NCBI GenBank assembly: GCA_963995505.1
Contig: OZ023180.1
Coordinates: 9,557,301-9,621,300 of the forward strand
From: Hypericum androsaemum
Taxonomy: Eukaryota; Streptophyta; Magnoliopsida; Malpighiales; Hypericaceae
Reading direction: 5' to 3'
Length of the DNA: 64,000 nt
How positions within the stretch are numbered: the first letter of the stretch is position 1; each line of letters starts with the position of its first letter. A program made the translations under genes and the position numbers. The notes under the pieces are model-generated. The model did no database searches and was not told the DNA's origin. It saw nothing but the letters and a program-made list of their open reading frames with translations. Below are positions 1-12,400 of this stretch, in pieces.

Positions 1-3000
1 GAAAAGGCAAGGAAAAGGAAAGATAAGGAAAAACAATGCAAGATAAGGCAAGAAAAGGCAAGAAAAGATAAGATAATGCAAGAAAAGGCAAGAAAAGGCA
101 AGAAATGGCAAAAAAAGGCAAGAAAAGGCAAGATAGGACAAGAAAAGGTATGGAAAAAGCAAGAACCTTAGGAAAAGGCAAGATAAGGTAACAAAAGAAA
201 AGATAAAGAAAGAAACGCCAAGAAATGGCAAGAAATGACAATTAAAAGGCAAGATAAGGAAAGAAAAGGCAAGATAAGGCATGAAAAGGAAAGAAAAGCC
301 AAGAAAAGGGAAGAAAGGGTAGCAAATGGCAAGAAAATGGAAAGATAAGGCAAGAAAAGGCAAGAAAAAGGCAAGATAAGAAAAGAAAAGGCAAGGACAA
401 GTTAAGATAAGGCAAGATAAGGCAAGGAAAGGCAAGATAAGGAAAGAAAAGGCAAGGAAAATGCAGGAAAAGGCAAAATAAGGAAAGAAAATGCAAGATA
501 AGTCCAGAGAAGTTAAGATAAGGCAAGAAAAGGCCAGAAAAGGCAAGATATGAAAAGAAAAGTAAAGAAAAGGGTAGATAAGGCAAGAAAAGGTAAGATA
601 ATGCAAGAAAAGGCAAGGAAAAGGTAAGATAATGGAAAAAAAGGCAAGAAAAAGCAAGATAAGGCAAGAAAAGCCAAGGAAAAGGCAAGATATGGAAAGA
701 AAAGACAAGGAAAAGGCAAGATAAGGAAAAAAATGCATGATAAGATAAGAAAAGGCAAGGAAAAGGAAAGATAAGGAAAGAAAAGGCAAGAAATGCAAGG
801 AAAAGGTAAGATAAGGAAAGAAAATGCAAGATAAGGCAAGACAAGGCCAAAAAAGACAAGAAAAGAAAAGAAAATGCAAGAAATGGAAAGAAAAGGCAAG
901 AAAATGCATGATAAGGCAAGAAAAGGAAAGTAAAAGGCAAGATAAGCAAAGAAACTGCAAGATGTGGCAAGATAAAGTAAGAAAATGTAAGAAAAGACAA
1001 GAAAAGGCATGATAAGGAAAGAAAAGGGAAGAAAAGGCAAGGAAAAGGCAAGAAAAGGCAAGAAAAGGAAAGAAAAGTTAATAAAAGGCAAGATAAGGAA
1101 AGAAAAGGCGATAAATGGCCAGGAAAATAAAGATAAGGCAAGAAAAGGTATGAAAAGACAAAAAAAGACAAGGAAAAAGCAAGAAAAGGCATGGAAAAGG
1201 CAAGATAGGGAAGGAAAAGGCAAGATAAGGCAAGAAAGGGCAAGAAAAGGCAAGTTAAGGCAAGAAAAAGGCAAGAAAGGGCAAGAAAAGGCTAGATAAG
1301 GCAAGATAAGGCAAGACAAGTAAAAAAAAGCCAAGAAAAGGTAGGAAGAGGCAGGAAAAGGCAAGGAAAAGGCAAGATAAGGAAAGAAAAGGCAAGAAAA
1401 GGCAAGGAAAAGTCAAGATAAGGTAAGAAAAGGCAATATAAGGCAAGAAAAGGAAAGATAAGGAAAGAAAAGGCAAAGAAAATGCAGGAAAAGGTAGTAA
1501 AAGGCAAGGAAAAGTCAAGATAAGGAAGGAAAAGGAAAGATAAGGCAAGAGAAGACAAGATAAGGCAAGATAAGGCAAGAAAAGGCTAGAAAAGGCAAGG
1601 GAAAGGTAAGATATGGAAAGAAAATGCAAGAAAAATTAATAAAAGGAAAGAAAAGGGAAGATAAGGCAAGAAAAGGTAAGAAAAGGCGAGAAAAGGTAAG
1701 AAAAGGTATGAAAAAGGTAAGATAAGGGAAGAAAAAGTATGAAAAAGCTAGATAAGGCAAGAAAAGGCAAGGAAAATGTAAGATAAGGGCAGAAAAGGCC
1801 AGAAAAGGCAAAAAAAGGCAAGATAAGGAAAGAAAAAGGTAAGATAAGAAAAGAACAGTCAAGAAAAGACAAGAAAAGGCAAGAAAAGGCATGAAAAAGG
1901 CAAGAAAAAGGCATGGAAAAGGAAAGAAAAGGCAAAAAAAGGCAAGAAAAGACAAGAAATAGCATGAAAAGGCAAGGAAAAGGCAAGATAAGGCAATAAA
2001 AGGCAACAAAAAGGCAAGATAAGGAAAGAAAAGGCCAGATAAGGCAAGAAAAGGCTAGAAAAGATAAGATAAGGCATGAAAAGCCAAGACAAGGCCAGAA
2101 AAGGCAAGAAAAAGGCAAGGTAGGATAAGAAAAGGTTAGATAAGGCAAGAACAGGCATGGAAAAGGCAAGAACATTAGAAAAATGCAAGATTAGGCAAGA
2201 AAAGGAAAGATAAGGAAAGAAACGGTAAGAAATGTCAAGTAAAAGGCAAGATAAGGAAAGAAAAGGCAAGATAAGGCATGAAAAGGAAGAAAAGACAAGA
2301 AAAGGGAAGAAAGAGCAAGAAAAGGCAAGAAAAAGGTAAGATAAGGCAAGAAAAGGCGAGGAAAAGGCAAGATAAGGCAAGATAAGGCAAGAAAAGTCAA
2401 GATAAGGAAAGAAAATGCAAGATAAGGCAAGAGAAGATAAGATAAGGCAAGATAAGGCAAGAAAAGGCTAGAAAAGGCAATATATGGAAAGAAAAAGCAA
2501 GAAAACTCAATAAAAGCCAAGAAAGGGAAGAAAAGGTAAGATAAGGCAAAAAAAAGGTGAGAAAAGGATAGAAAAGGCAATGAAAAGGTAAGATAAGGGA
2601 AGAAAAGGCAAAAAAAAGCAAGATATGGCAAGAAAAGGCAGGGAAAAGGCAAGATAAGGCAAGAAAATGCAAGATAAGGAAAAAAAGGCATGATAAGAGA
2701 AGGAAAGGCAAGGAAAAGGCAAGATAAGGAAAGAAAATGCTAGATAACGCAAGAAAAGGTAAGAAACACAAGGAAAAGGTAAGATAAGGAAAGAAAAGGC
2801 AAGATAAGGAAAGACAAGGCTAGAAAAGGCAAGATAAGGGAAGAAAAGGCAAGAAAAGGCAAGAAAAGGCAAAAAATGCAAGATAAGAAAAGAAAAGGCA
2901 AGAAATGGCAAGGAAAAGGCAAGAAAATGCAAGATAATGAAAGAAAAGGCAAGAAAAGGCAATAAATGGCAAGAAAAATACAAGATAAGGGAAGAAAAGG

Positions 3001-3430
3001 CAAGAAAAGACAAGAAAAGGCTAGAAAAGGCAAGGAAAGACAAGAAAAAGCTTGGAAAGGCAAGGAAAAGGTAAGATAAGGCAAGAAAAGGCAAGGAAAA
3101 GGCAAGATAAGGAAAGTAGAAGCAAGATAATGCATGAAAGGGCAAAAAAGGGCAAGATAGGGCAAGAAAAGGTAAGAAAAAGGCAAGAAAAGACTTGACA
3201 AGTCAAAAAAAGCCAAGAAAAGGAAAGATAAGGCAAGAAAAGGAAAGGAAAAGGCAAGATAATGAAAGAAAAGGCAAGATAAGGTAAGAAAAGGAAATAA
3301 AAGGCAAGGAAAAGTCAAGATAAGGCAAGAAAAGCCAAGATATTGCAAGAAAATGCAAGATAAGGAAACAAAAGGCAAGGAAAATGAAGGAAAATGCAAG
3401 AAAAGGCCAGGAAAGGAAAGATAAAAGGCA
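1..3430 (-). repeat. 10-bp satellite, purine-rich block (left)
   Basis: The whole stretch consists of variants of a 10-bp unit seen here as AAGGCAAGAA or AAGGCAAGAT, the reverse complement of the CTTGCCTTTT/CTTGCCTTAT unit of the middle of the window. The plus strand is almost only A and G with one C per unit. Rare marker variants include AGAACCTTAGGAAAAGG near 171-187, which recurs in the right purine block, and GGCAAGACAAGGCCAAAAA near 835, whose reverse complement recurs in the pyrimidine block. A weaker echo of the 171 marker lies near 2155, suggesting a higher-order period close to 2 kb. I see no gene; open frames here are lysine/arginine/glutamate- or leucine/phenylalanine-rich readings of the repeat. 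Confidence 0.95.
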
Positions 3431-3443
3431 AGATATGCCTTTT
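3423..3443. other. orientation switch point of the satellite (left)
   Basis: Purine-rich units run into pyrimidine-rich units with no foreign sequence between them. The switch has 8-bp inverted arms, AAAAGGCA at 3423-3430 and TGCCTTTT at 3436-3443, around the 5-bp spacer AGATA. This is what an inversion breakpoint or head-to-head junction within one satellite would look like. Confidence 0.85.
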
Positions 3444-6400
3444 CGTGCCTTAAATTGTCTTTTCTTTCTTTTTTTTGCCTTTTCTTGCCTTAACCTGCCT
3501 TATATTGCCTTTTCTTTCCTTATCTGGCCTTTTCCTTGCCATTTCTTGCCTTTTCTTACCTTTTCTTTCCTTATCTTGCCTTTTCTTTCCTTTTATTACC
3601 TTTGCTTGCCTTATCTTACCTTTTTTTCCCTTATCTTGCCTTTTCTTCCCTTTTCTTTCCTTTTCTTCCCATATCTTGCCTTTTATTGCTTTATCTTTCC
3701 TTATCTTGCCTTTTATTTCCTTTTCTTTCTTTTTTTTGCCTTTTCTTTCCTTATCTTGCATTTTCTTCCCATATCTTGCCTTATCTTGTCTTTTCTTTTC
3801 TTATCTTGCCTTTTCTATCTTTTTCTTTCCTTATCATGCCTTATCATGCATTTTCCTTGCTTTTTCTTGTCTTAGCTACCCATTTTTTGCCTCCTCTTGC
3901 CTTATTTTGCCTTATCTTTTCTTAACTTGCCATCTCTTTCCTTATCTTACCTTTTCCTTTAGTTTCTTCCCTTTTCTTGCATTATCTTGCCTTTTCTTCC
4001 CTTATCTTGCCTTTTCTTGCCTTATCATGCCTTTTCTTTCCTTATCATGCCGTTTCCTTGCCTTTTCTTGCCTTATCTTACTTTTTCTTGATTTTTCTTG
4101 CCTTATCGTCCCTTATCTTGCCTTTTCATTACCTTATCATGCCTTTTCTTGCCTTATCTTGCCTTCCTTTTATTATCTTTTCTTACCTTTTCTTGCCATA
4201 TCTTGCCTTTTTCTTGCCTTTTTTTGCCTTTTCTATGTCTTTTTTTTGCCTTTTCTTGCCTTTTCTTGTATTTTCTTGCCTTATCTTGCCTTTTCTTTCC
4301 TTACCTTTCCTTTTCCTGGAGTTTTCTTGCCTTTTCTTACCTTTTCATTCCTTTTCTTTTTTTTTCTTGCCTTTTCTTGCCAATTCTTGCATTTTCATCC
4401 ATTATCTTGCCTTCCTTTTATTATCTTTTCTTCCCTTTTGTTTCCTTTTCTTGCCTTATCTTGCTTATCTTCATTGTCGTATCTTGCTTTTTAATGCCTT
4501 TTCTAGCCTTATCTTGCCTTTTCTTACCTTCTCTTGCCTTTGCTTGCTTTTTGTTTCTTTATCTTGCCTTTTCTTGCCTTATCTTGCCTTTTCTTGCCAT
4601 ATCTTTCCTTTTCCTTGCCTTTTCTTTCCTTATCTTCCTTTTTCTTACCTTATCTTGCCTTTTCTTTCTTTATCTTACCTTTTCTTGCCTTATCTTGCAT
4701 TTTCTTATCTTTTTTTTCCTTGTCTGGCCTTATCTTCTCTTTTCTTGCCTTTGCCTTACCTTGTCATGCCTTTCCTTTCCTTATCTTGTCATTATCTTAC
4801 CTTTTCTTTCCATATCTTATTTTTTATTGCCTTTTCTTGCCTTATCTTCCCTTATCTTGCATTTTTATTCCTTTTGTTGCCTTGTCTTGCCTTTTATTTC
4901 CTTATCTTGCCTTTTATTGTCTTTTCTTGCCTTTTCTTTCCATATCTTGCCTTTTCCTTGGCTTATCTTACCTTTTCATGCCTTATCTTGCCTTTTCTTC
5001 CCTTATCTTGCCTTTTCTTTCCTTATCTTTCCTTTTCCTTGCCTTTTCTTGCCTTATCTTGCCTAATCCTGCCTATTCTTTCATATCTTGCCTTTTATTG
5101 ACTTTTCTTTCCTTATCTTGCCTTTTGTTGCCTTTTCTTTCCTTATCTTGCCTTTTATTATCTTTTCTTGCTTCGTCTTGCCTTTTCTTGCCTTTAGTTT
5201 CCTTTTCTTGCCATTTCTTGCCTTATTTTGCCTTTTCTTTCCTGATCTTGCCTTTTCCTTGCCCTTCCTTACCTTTTCTTTCCTTTTCCTTCTTTTTCTT
5301 GCCTTTTCCTACCTTATCTTGGTTTATTTTCCCTTATCTTGCATTTTCATTCTTAATCCTGCATTTTCCTTGCCTTTTTCTAACCTTTTCTTGCCTTTTC
5401 TTTCTTATCTTGCCTTTTCCTTGCCTTTTCTTGCTTTATCCTTCTTTATCTTCCCTTTTCCTTGCCATTTCTTGCCATTTCTTGCCGTTTATTAACTTTT
5501 CTTTCCTTATCTTTCCTTTTATTGCCTTTTTTTCCTTATCTTGCCTTTTATATCTTTTTCTTGACTTTTCTTTCCTTAACTTACCTTTTCCTTGCGTTTT
5601 TTGGCTTTTCTTGCATTATCTTGCTTTTCTTTCCTTATTTTGCCACTTCTTTGCCTTTTCTTTGCCTTTTCTTGAATTTTTTTTACCCTTCTTGCCTTAT
5701 CCTCCTTTATCTTGCCTTTTCCTTGCCATTTTTTGTCTTTTCTTGCCTTTTATTGCCTTTTCTTTTCATTTATTGCCTTTTCTTGCCTTTTTTTGTATTT
5801 TCTTGCCTTATCTTGCCTTTTATTGCATTTTCTTTCCTTACATGGCCTTTTATTGCCTTTTCTTTCCTTATCTTGCCTTATCTTCCATTTTCTTGCCTTA
5901 TCATTCCTTTTCGAGCCTTATCCTCCCTTTAGTTTCCTTATCTTGCATTTTCCTTACCTTTTCTTCCCTTATCTTGCCTTTTCCCTTCCATTCCTTAAAT
6001 TTTCTTGCCTTTTCTGAACTTATCTTGCCTTTTCGTGCCTTTTCTTTCCTTATCTTGCCTTTTCCTTGCCTTTTCTTGCCTTATCTTACTTTTTCTTGGC
6101 TTTTTTGGCCTTATCTTGCCTTTTCTTGCCTTTCTTGCCTTTTCTTTCCTTTTATTGTGTTTTCTAGCATTTTCTTGCCATATCTTGCCTTTTCTTACAT
6201 GTTCTTGCCTTTTACTATCTTTTCTTGCCTTTTCTTACATTTTCTTGCCTTATCTTACCTTTTTTTGGCTTTTCTGGCCTTATCTCGACTTATCTTGTAT
6301 TTTCCTTGCCTTATCTTACCTTTTCTTGCCTTTTCCTTTCCTTTTCTGTCCTTATCGTGCCTTATCTTGCCTTATCTTTTCTTTTCCTTGCTTTTTCTTG

Positions 6401-9400
6401 CCTTTTCTTTCCTTTTCTTACCTTTTCTTGCCTTATCTTACCTTTTCTTGCCTTTTTTCCTTATCTTGCATTTTCCTTGCCTTTTCTTTCCTGTTCTTCC
6501 CCTATCTTGCCTTTTCTCCCCTTATCTTATCTTTTCTTCCCTTTTCTTTCATTTTCTTGCCTTATCTTGCTTATCTAGCCTTTTATTGCATTTTCTTTCC
6601 TTATTACCTTTTCTTAGCTTTTCTTTCCTTATCTTGCCTTTTGGTTCCTTTTCTTGCCTTTTCCTGGCCTTTTCTTGCCTTACATTGCCTTTTCTTGCCT
6701 TATCTTGCCTTTGCCTAGCCTTTTCTTTCCTTTTCTTGCCTTTTCTTACCTTGTCTTGCCTTATCTTGCCTTTTTTGCCTGGGCTTGCCTTATCTTCCCT
6801 GATCTTGCATTATATTGCCTTTTCTTTGCGTTTCTTACGTTTTCCTTTCCTTAACTTGCCTTTTCCTTTCCTTTTCTTACTTTTTTCCTTTTCTTGCCTT
6901 ATCTGCCTTTTCATACCTTTTCTTGCGTTATCTTGCCTTTTCTTTCCTTTTCTTACCTTATCATGCCTTTTCTTACCTTATCATGCCTTTTCTTTCCTTA
7001 TCTTGCCTTTTCCTTTCCTTTTCTTGCTTTTTTTTTCCTTTTCTTGCCTTATCTTGCCTTTTCTTATCTTTTTTGCCTTATCATGCCTTTTCTTTCCTTA
7101 CGATTCTTGCCTTTTCTTATATTATCTTTCCTTTTCTTGCCTTATCATACCTTTTATTTCCTGATCTTGCCTTTTCCTTGCCTTTTCTTGCCTTTTCCTT
7201 GCCTTTTCTTGCCTTATCTTACTTATTCTAGCCTTTCCTTGCCTTTCCTTCCCTTATCTTGCCTTTTCCTTACCTTTTCTTGCCTTTTATTTGCCTTTTC
7301 TTGCATTTTCTTTTCTTATCCTAAGTTTTCCTTGCCTTTTTCTTACCTTTTCTTGACTTTTCTTGATTATCTTGCCTTATCTTATCTTATTTTACCTTTT
7401 CTTTCCTTATCTTGCCTTTTCTTGCCTTATCTTATCTTTTCTTTCCTTATCTTGTCTTATCATGGCTTTTCTTTCTTTATCTTGTCATTCCCAAACCTTT
7501 CCTTGGCTTTTCCTGTATTTTCCTTGCCTTTTCTTACCTTTTTGCGCTTACCTTGTCTTTCCTTTCCTTATCTTGCCTCTTCCTTGCCTTTTCTTGCCTT
7601 GTTTTTTGCCTTTTCTTGCCTTATCCTACTTTATCTTCCCTTTTCTTTCCTTATCTTGCATTTTCCTTGCCATTTCTTACCTTTTCTAGCCTTTTATTGC
7701 CTTTTTTTTCCTTATCTTATCTTTTATTGCCTTTTCTTTCCTTATCTTGACTTTTATTGTATTTTCTTGCCTTATCTTGCCTTTTCTTTCCTTATCTAGC
7801 CTTTCATTGCCTTTTCTTTCCTTATCTTGCCTTATCTTGCCTTATCTTTCCTTTTCTTGCCTTATCTTTCCTTTAGTTTCCTTATCTTGCTTTTTCGTTG
7901 CCTTTCCGTCCCTCATCTTGCCTTTCCTTGCCTTGTTTTGCCTTATCTTGCCTTATCTTTCCTTATCTTGCCTTATCTTTCCTTATCTTGCCCTTTCCCT
8001 TCCTTTTTTTACCTTTTCTTGCCATTTCTTGACTTACCTATCCTTTTCTTGCTTATCTTGCCTTTTCTTTCCTTATCTTGCCTTTTCTTTCCTTATCTTA
8101 CCTTTTTTGGTTTTGACGTGCCTTTACCTTGCCTTTTCTTCCCTTATCTTGCCTTTTCTTTCTTTATCTTACCTTTTCCTTGCGTTTCTTACGTTTTCTT
8201 ACTTTATCTTGCCTTTTTTTTTCTTTTCTTGCCTTTTCGTTGCCTTTTCTTTCCATTTATTGCCTTATCATGGCTTTCCTTTCCTTATTTTGCCTTTTCC
8301 TTGCTTTTTCTTATCTCATCTTGCCTTTTATTGCCTTATCATGCCTTTTCTTTCCTTATCTTGCCTTTTCCTTGCCGTTTCTTATCTTATCTTGCTTTCT
8401 CTTGCCTTTTCTTAATTTATCTTGCCTTATCTTTCCTTTTTCGTGCCTTCTCTTTCCTTATCTTGCCTTTTATTATCTTTTCTTGCTTTTTCATTCCTCT
8501 TCTTGCCTTTTCTTTCCTTATCTTGCCTTTTCTTGCCTTATCTTTACTTTTTTTGCCTTATCTTGCCTTTGCTATCCTTTTCTTTCCTTATCATGCCTTA
8601 TCTTGCATTTTCCTTGTCTTTTTTTGCCTTTTCTTTCCACTTCTTTCCTTTCTTGCCTTTTCTTGCCTTATCTACCCTTTTTTGGACTTCCCTTGCCTTA
8701 TGTTGCCATATCTTTTCTTATCTTGCCATTTCTTTCCTTATCTTACTTTTTCCTTCCATTTCTTGCCTTTTCTTGCGTTATCTGGCCTTTTCTTTCCTTA
8801 TCTTGTCTTTTCTTGCCTTATCATGCCTTTTCTTTCCTTATCATGCCTTCTCCTTGCCTTTTCTTGCTTTTTCTTGCCTTTTCTTACCTTATCCTGCCTT
8901 ATCTTCCCTTATCTTGCCTTTTCCTTGCCTTAACTTGCCTTTCTTGCCTTTTCTTGTCTTTTCTTGCCTTATCTTTTCCTTTTATTGTCTTGTCTTGCCT
9001 TATCTTGCCTTTTCCTTGTCTTTTTTGGCCCTTTCCTTGCCTTTTTTTTGCCTTTTCTTGCATTTTCTTATATTTTCTTGCCTTATCTTGCCTTTTCTTT
9101 CCCAATCTTTCCTTTTCTTGGACTTTTCTTGCCTTTTCTTACCTTTTCATTCTTTTTCTTGCCTTTTCTTGCCTAATCTTTCATTTTCATACCTTATCTT
9201 GCCTTTTCTTGCCTTATCTTCCTTATCTTTATTGTCGTATCTGCCTTTTCATACCTTCTTTTGGCTTAGCTTGCCTTTTGTTTCTTTATCTTGCTTTTTC
9301 CTTGCCTTTTCTTGCCTTGTCTTGCCATTTCTTATCTTTTCTTGCCATATCTTGCCTTTTTTTTCCTTTTCTTTCCTTATCTTCCCTTTTCTTACCTTAT

Positions 9401-12400
9401 CCTGCCTTTTCAAGCCTTTTCTTTCCTTATCTTGTCTTTTCTTGCCTTATCTTGCCTTTACTTATCTTTTTTTCCTTCTCTTGTCGTATCTTGTCTTTTC
9501 TTGCCTTTTCATTCCTTATCTTAACTTTTTCTTTTGTTTCTAGCATTTTCTTATGTTATCTTGCCTTTTCCTTGCCTTTTCTTGCCTTATCATGCCTTCC
9601 TTTCCTTATCTTATCATTTCCTTGCCTTTTCTTGCCTTTTCTTATTTTTTATTTATTTTTCTTGCCTTATCTTCCTTTATCTTGCCTTATCTTCCCTTAT
9701 CTTCCCTTATCTTGCCTTTTCTTTCCTTATCTTGCATTTTCCTTGCCTTTTCTTACCTTATCTAACCTAATCTTGCCTATTCTTTCCTTATCTTGCCTTT
9801 TGTTGACTTTTCTTTCCTTATCTTGCCTTTTCTTTCCTTATCTTGCCTTTTATTATCTTTTCTTGCCCTGTCTTGCCTTTTCTTGCCTTTAGTTTCCTTT
9901 TCTTGCCTTTTCTTGCCTTAATTTGCCTTATGTTTCCTTTTCTTTCCTTTTCTTGCCTTTAGTTTCCTTTTCTCGCCTTTTATTGCCTTTTCTTTCCATT
10001 TCATGCCTTATCTTGCCTTTTATTACCTTTTCTTTCCTTACCTGGACTTTTATTGCCTTTTCTTTCCTTGGCTTGCCTTATCTTCCATTTTCTTGCCTTA
10101 TCTTTCCTTTTCTTACCTTATCTTGCCTTTAGTTTCCTTATCTTGCCTTTTCTTCCCTTATCTTACTTTTTCTTACCTTTTCCCTTCCTTTTCTTACTTT
10201 TCCTTACCTTTTCTTGCCTTATCTTTCCTTATCTTTCCTTATCTTGCCTAAGGGCCTTTTCTTACCTTATTTTGCCTTATGTTGCCTTTTCTTTCCTGAT
10301 CCTGCCTTTTCCTTGCCTTTCCTTACCTTTTCTTTCCTTTTCCTTCCTTTTCTTACCATGTCCGACCTTATCTTGAATATTGCCTTTTCTTGCATTTTCT
10401 TTCCTTATCCAGCATTTTCATTCCCTTTTTCTAACCTTTTCTTGCCTTTTCTTGATTATCTTACCTTTTCTTTCCTTATATTACCTTTTCCATGCCTTTT
10501 CTTGGCTTTTCTTGCATTTTCCTTGCCTTACCTTGTCTTTTCTGTCCTTATATTGCTCTTCCTTGCCTTTTCTTGCCTTTTCTTTCCTTATCATGTTTTA
10601 TCTTGCCTTTTCTTTCCTTATCTTGCCTTTTCCTTGCCATTTCTTGCCTTTTATTAACTTTTCTTTCCTTATCTTTCCTTTTATTGCCTATTTTTCTTTA
10701 TCTTGCCTTTTATTTCCTTTTCTTGCTTTTTCTTTCAGTATCTTACCTTTTCCTTGCATTTCTTGCCTTTTCTTGCATTATCTTGCCTTTTCCTTGCCTT
10801 TTCTTGCCTTAATATGCCTTTTCTTTCCTTATCTTACCTTTTACTTGCCTTTTTTTACATTTTCATGTCTTTTTTGGCCTTTTCTTGCCTTATCCTGCTT
10901 TATCTTGCCTTTTCCTTGCATTCTCTTTCCTTTCCTTTCCATTTTTTGCCTTTTCTTTCCTTATCTTGCCTTTTATTATATTTTCTTGCCTTATCTTGCC
11001 TTTTCTTTCCTTACCAGGTCTTTTATTGCCTTTTTTTCCTTATTTTTTCTTATCTTCCATTTTCTTGCCTTATCTTTCCTTTTCTTGACTTATGTTGCCT
11101 TTAGTTTCCTTATGTTGCCTTTTCCTTGCCTTTTCTTCCCTTATCTTACCTTTTCTTGCCTTTTACATTCCTTTCCTTACCTTTTCTTACCTTTTCTTAA
11201 CTTCTCTTACCTTTTCTTGCCTTATCTTTCCTTATCTTGCCTTTTCCTTGCCTTTTCTTGCCTTATCTTGCATTTTCTTGCCTTTTTTGGCCTTATCTTG
11301 TCTTTTCTTGCCTTTTCTTTCCTTTTATTGTCTTTTATTACCTTTTCCTGCTGTATCTTCCCTTTTCTTGCCTTTTATTTTCTTGTCTTTTCTTACTGTT
11401 TCTTGCCTTTTCTTGGCTTTTCTTACCTTATCTTGTCTTATCTGGTTTTTTCTAGCCTCTTCCTTCCTTATCTTGCATTTTCCTTGCCTTTTCTTGCCTT
11501 ATCTTGCCTTTTCCTTACCTTTTGTTTCCTTATCGTGCCTTATCTTTCCTTATCTTTCATTTTCCTTGCCTTTTCTTATGTTTTTTTTCCTTTTCTTGCC
11601 TTATCTTACCTTTTCTTGCCTTTTCTTCCTTATCTTGCATTTTCCTCGCCTTTTTTATCCTTTTCTTTCCTTTTCTTACCTTATCTTGCCTTTTCTTCCC
11701 TCATCTTATCTTTTCTTCCCTTTTCTTTTCTTTTCTTCCCTTATCTTACTTTTTTTTCCTTTTTGCCTTTTCTTGCCATTTCTTACCTTTTCTTTCCTTA
11801 TTTTGCCTTTTCGTTCCTTATCTTGCCTTTTCCTTACCTTTTCTTGCCTTATCTTGCCTTTTCCTTGCCTTTTCTTCATTTTCTTACCTTTTCTTGCCTT
11901 GTCTTTCCTTATCTTACCTTATCTTGCCTTTTCTTGCATTATATTGCCTTTTCTTTTCGTTTCTTACCTTTTCTTGCGTTATCTTGCCTGTTCCTTTCCT
12001 TTCCTTTTCTTTCTTTTTATTTTCCTTTTCTTGCCTTATCTTGCCTTTTCTTACCTTTTCTTGCATTAACTTGCCTTTTCTTTCCTTATCTTGCCTTTTC
12101 CTTGCCTTTTCTTTCCTTATCTTGCTCTTTCTGTTCCTTTTCTTGCTTTTTTTTCCTTTTCTTTCCTTATCTTGCCTTTTCTTGCCTTTTCTTGTCTTTT
12201 CTTGCCTTATCTTTCCTTTTCTTACCTTATCTTTTCTTTCCTTATCTTGCCTTTCCTTGGCTTTTCCTTCATTTTCCTTGCCTTTCTTAACTTTTCATGC
12301 CTTACCTTATCTTTTCTTTCCTTATCTGTCCTCTTCCTTGCCTTTTCTTGCCTTTTTTTGCCTTTTCTTGCCTTATCCTGCTTTATTTTGCCTTTTCTTG

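Noticed and set aside
4534..7164. 876-codon plus-strand open frame resembling a membrane protein
   Set aside because: It is a reading of the 10-bp repeat with a 10-residue period; all three frames are open at once and no domain or codon bias is present.
10239..10260. CCTAAGGGCC as remnant of a foreign insertion
   Set aside because: Flanks are normal satellite and a related word occurs in the right purine block, so it is probably a satellite variant.
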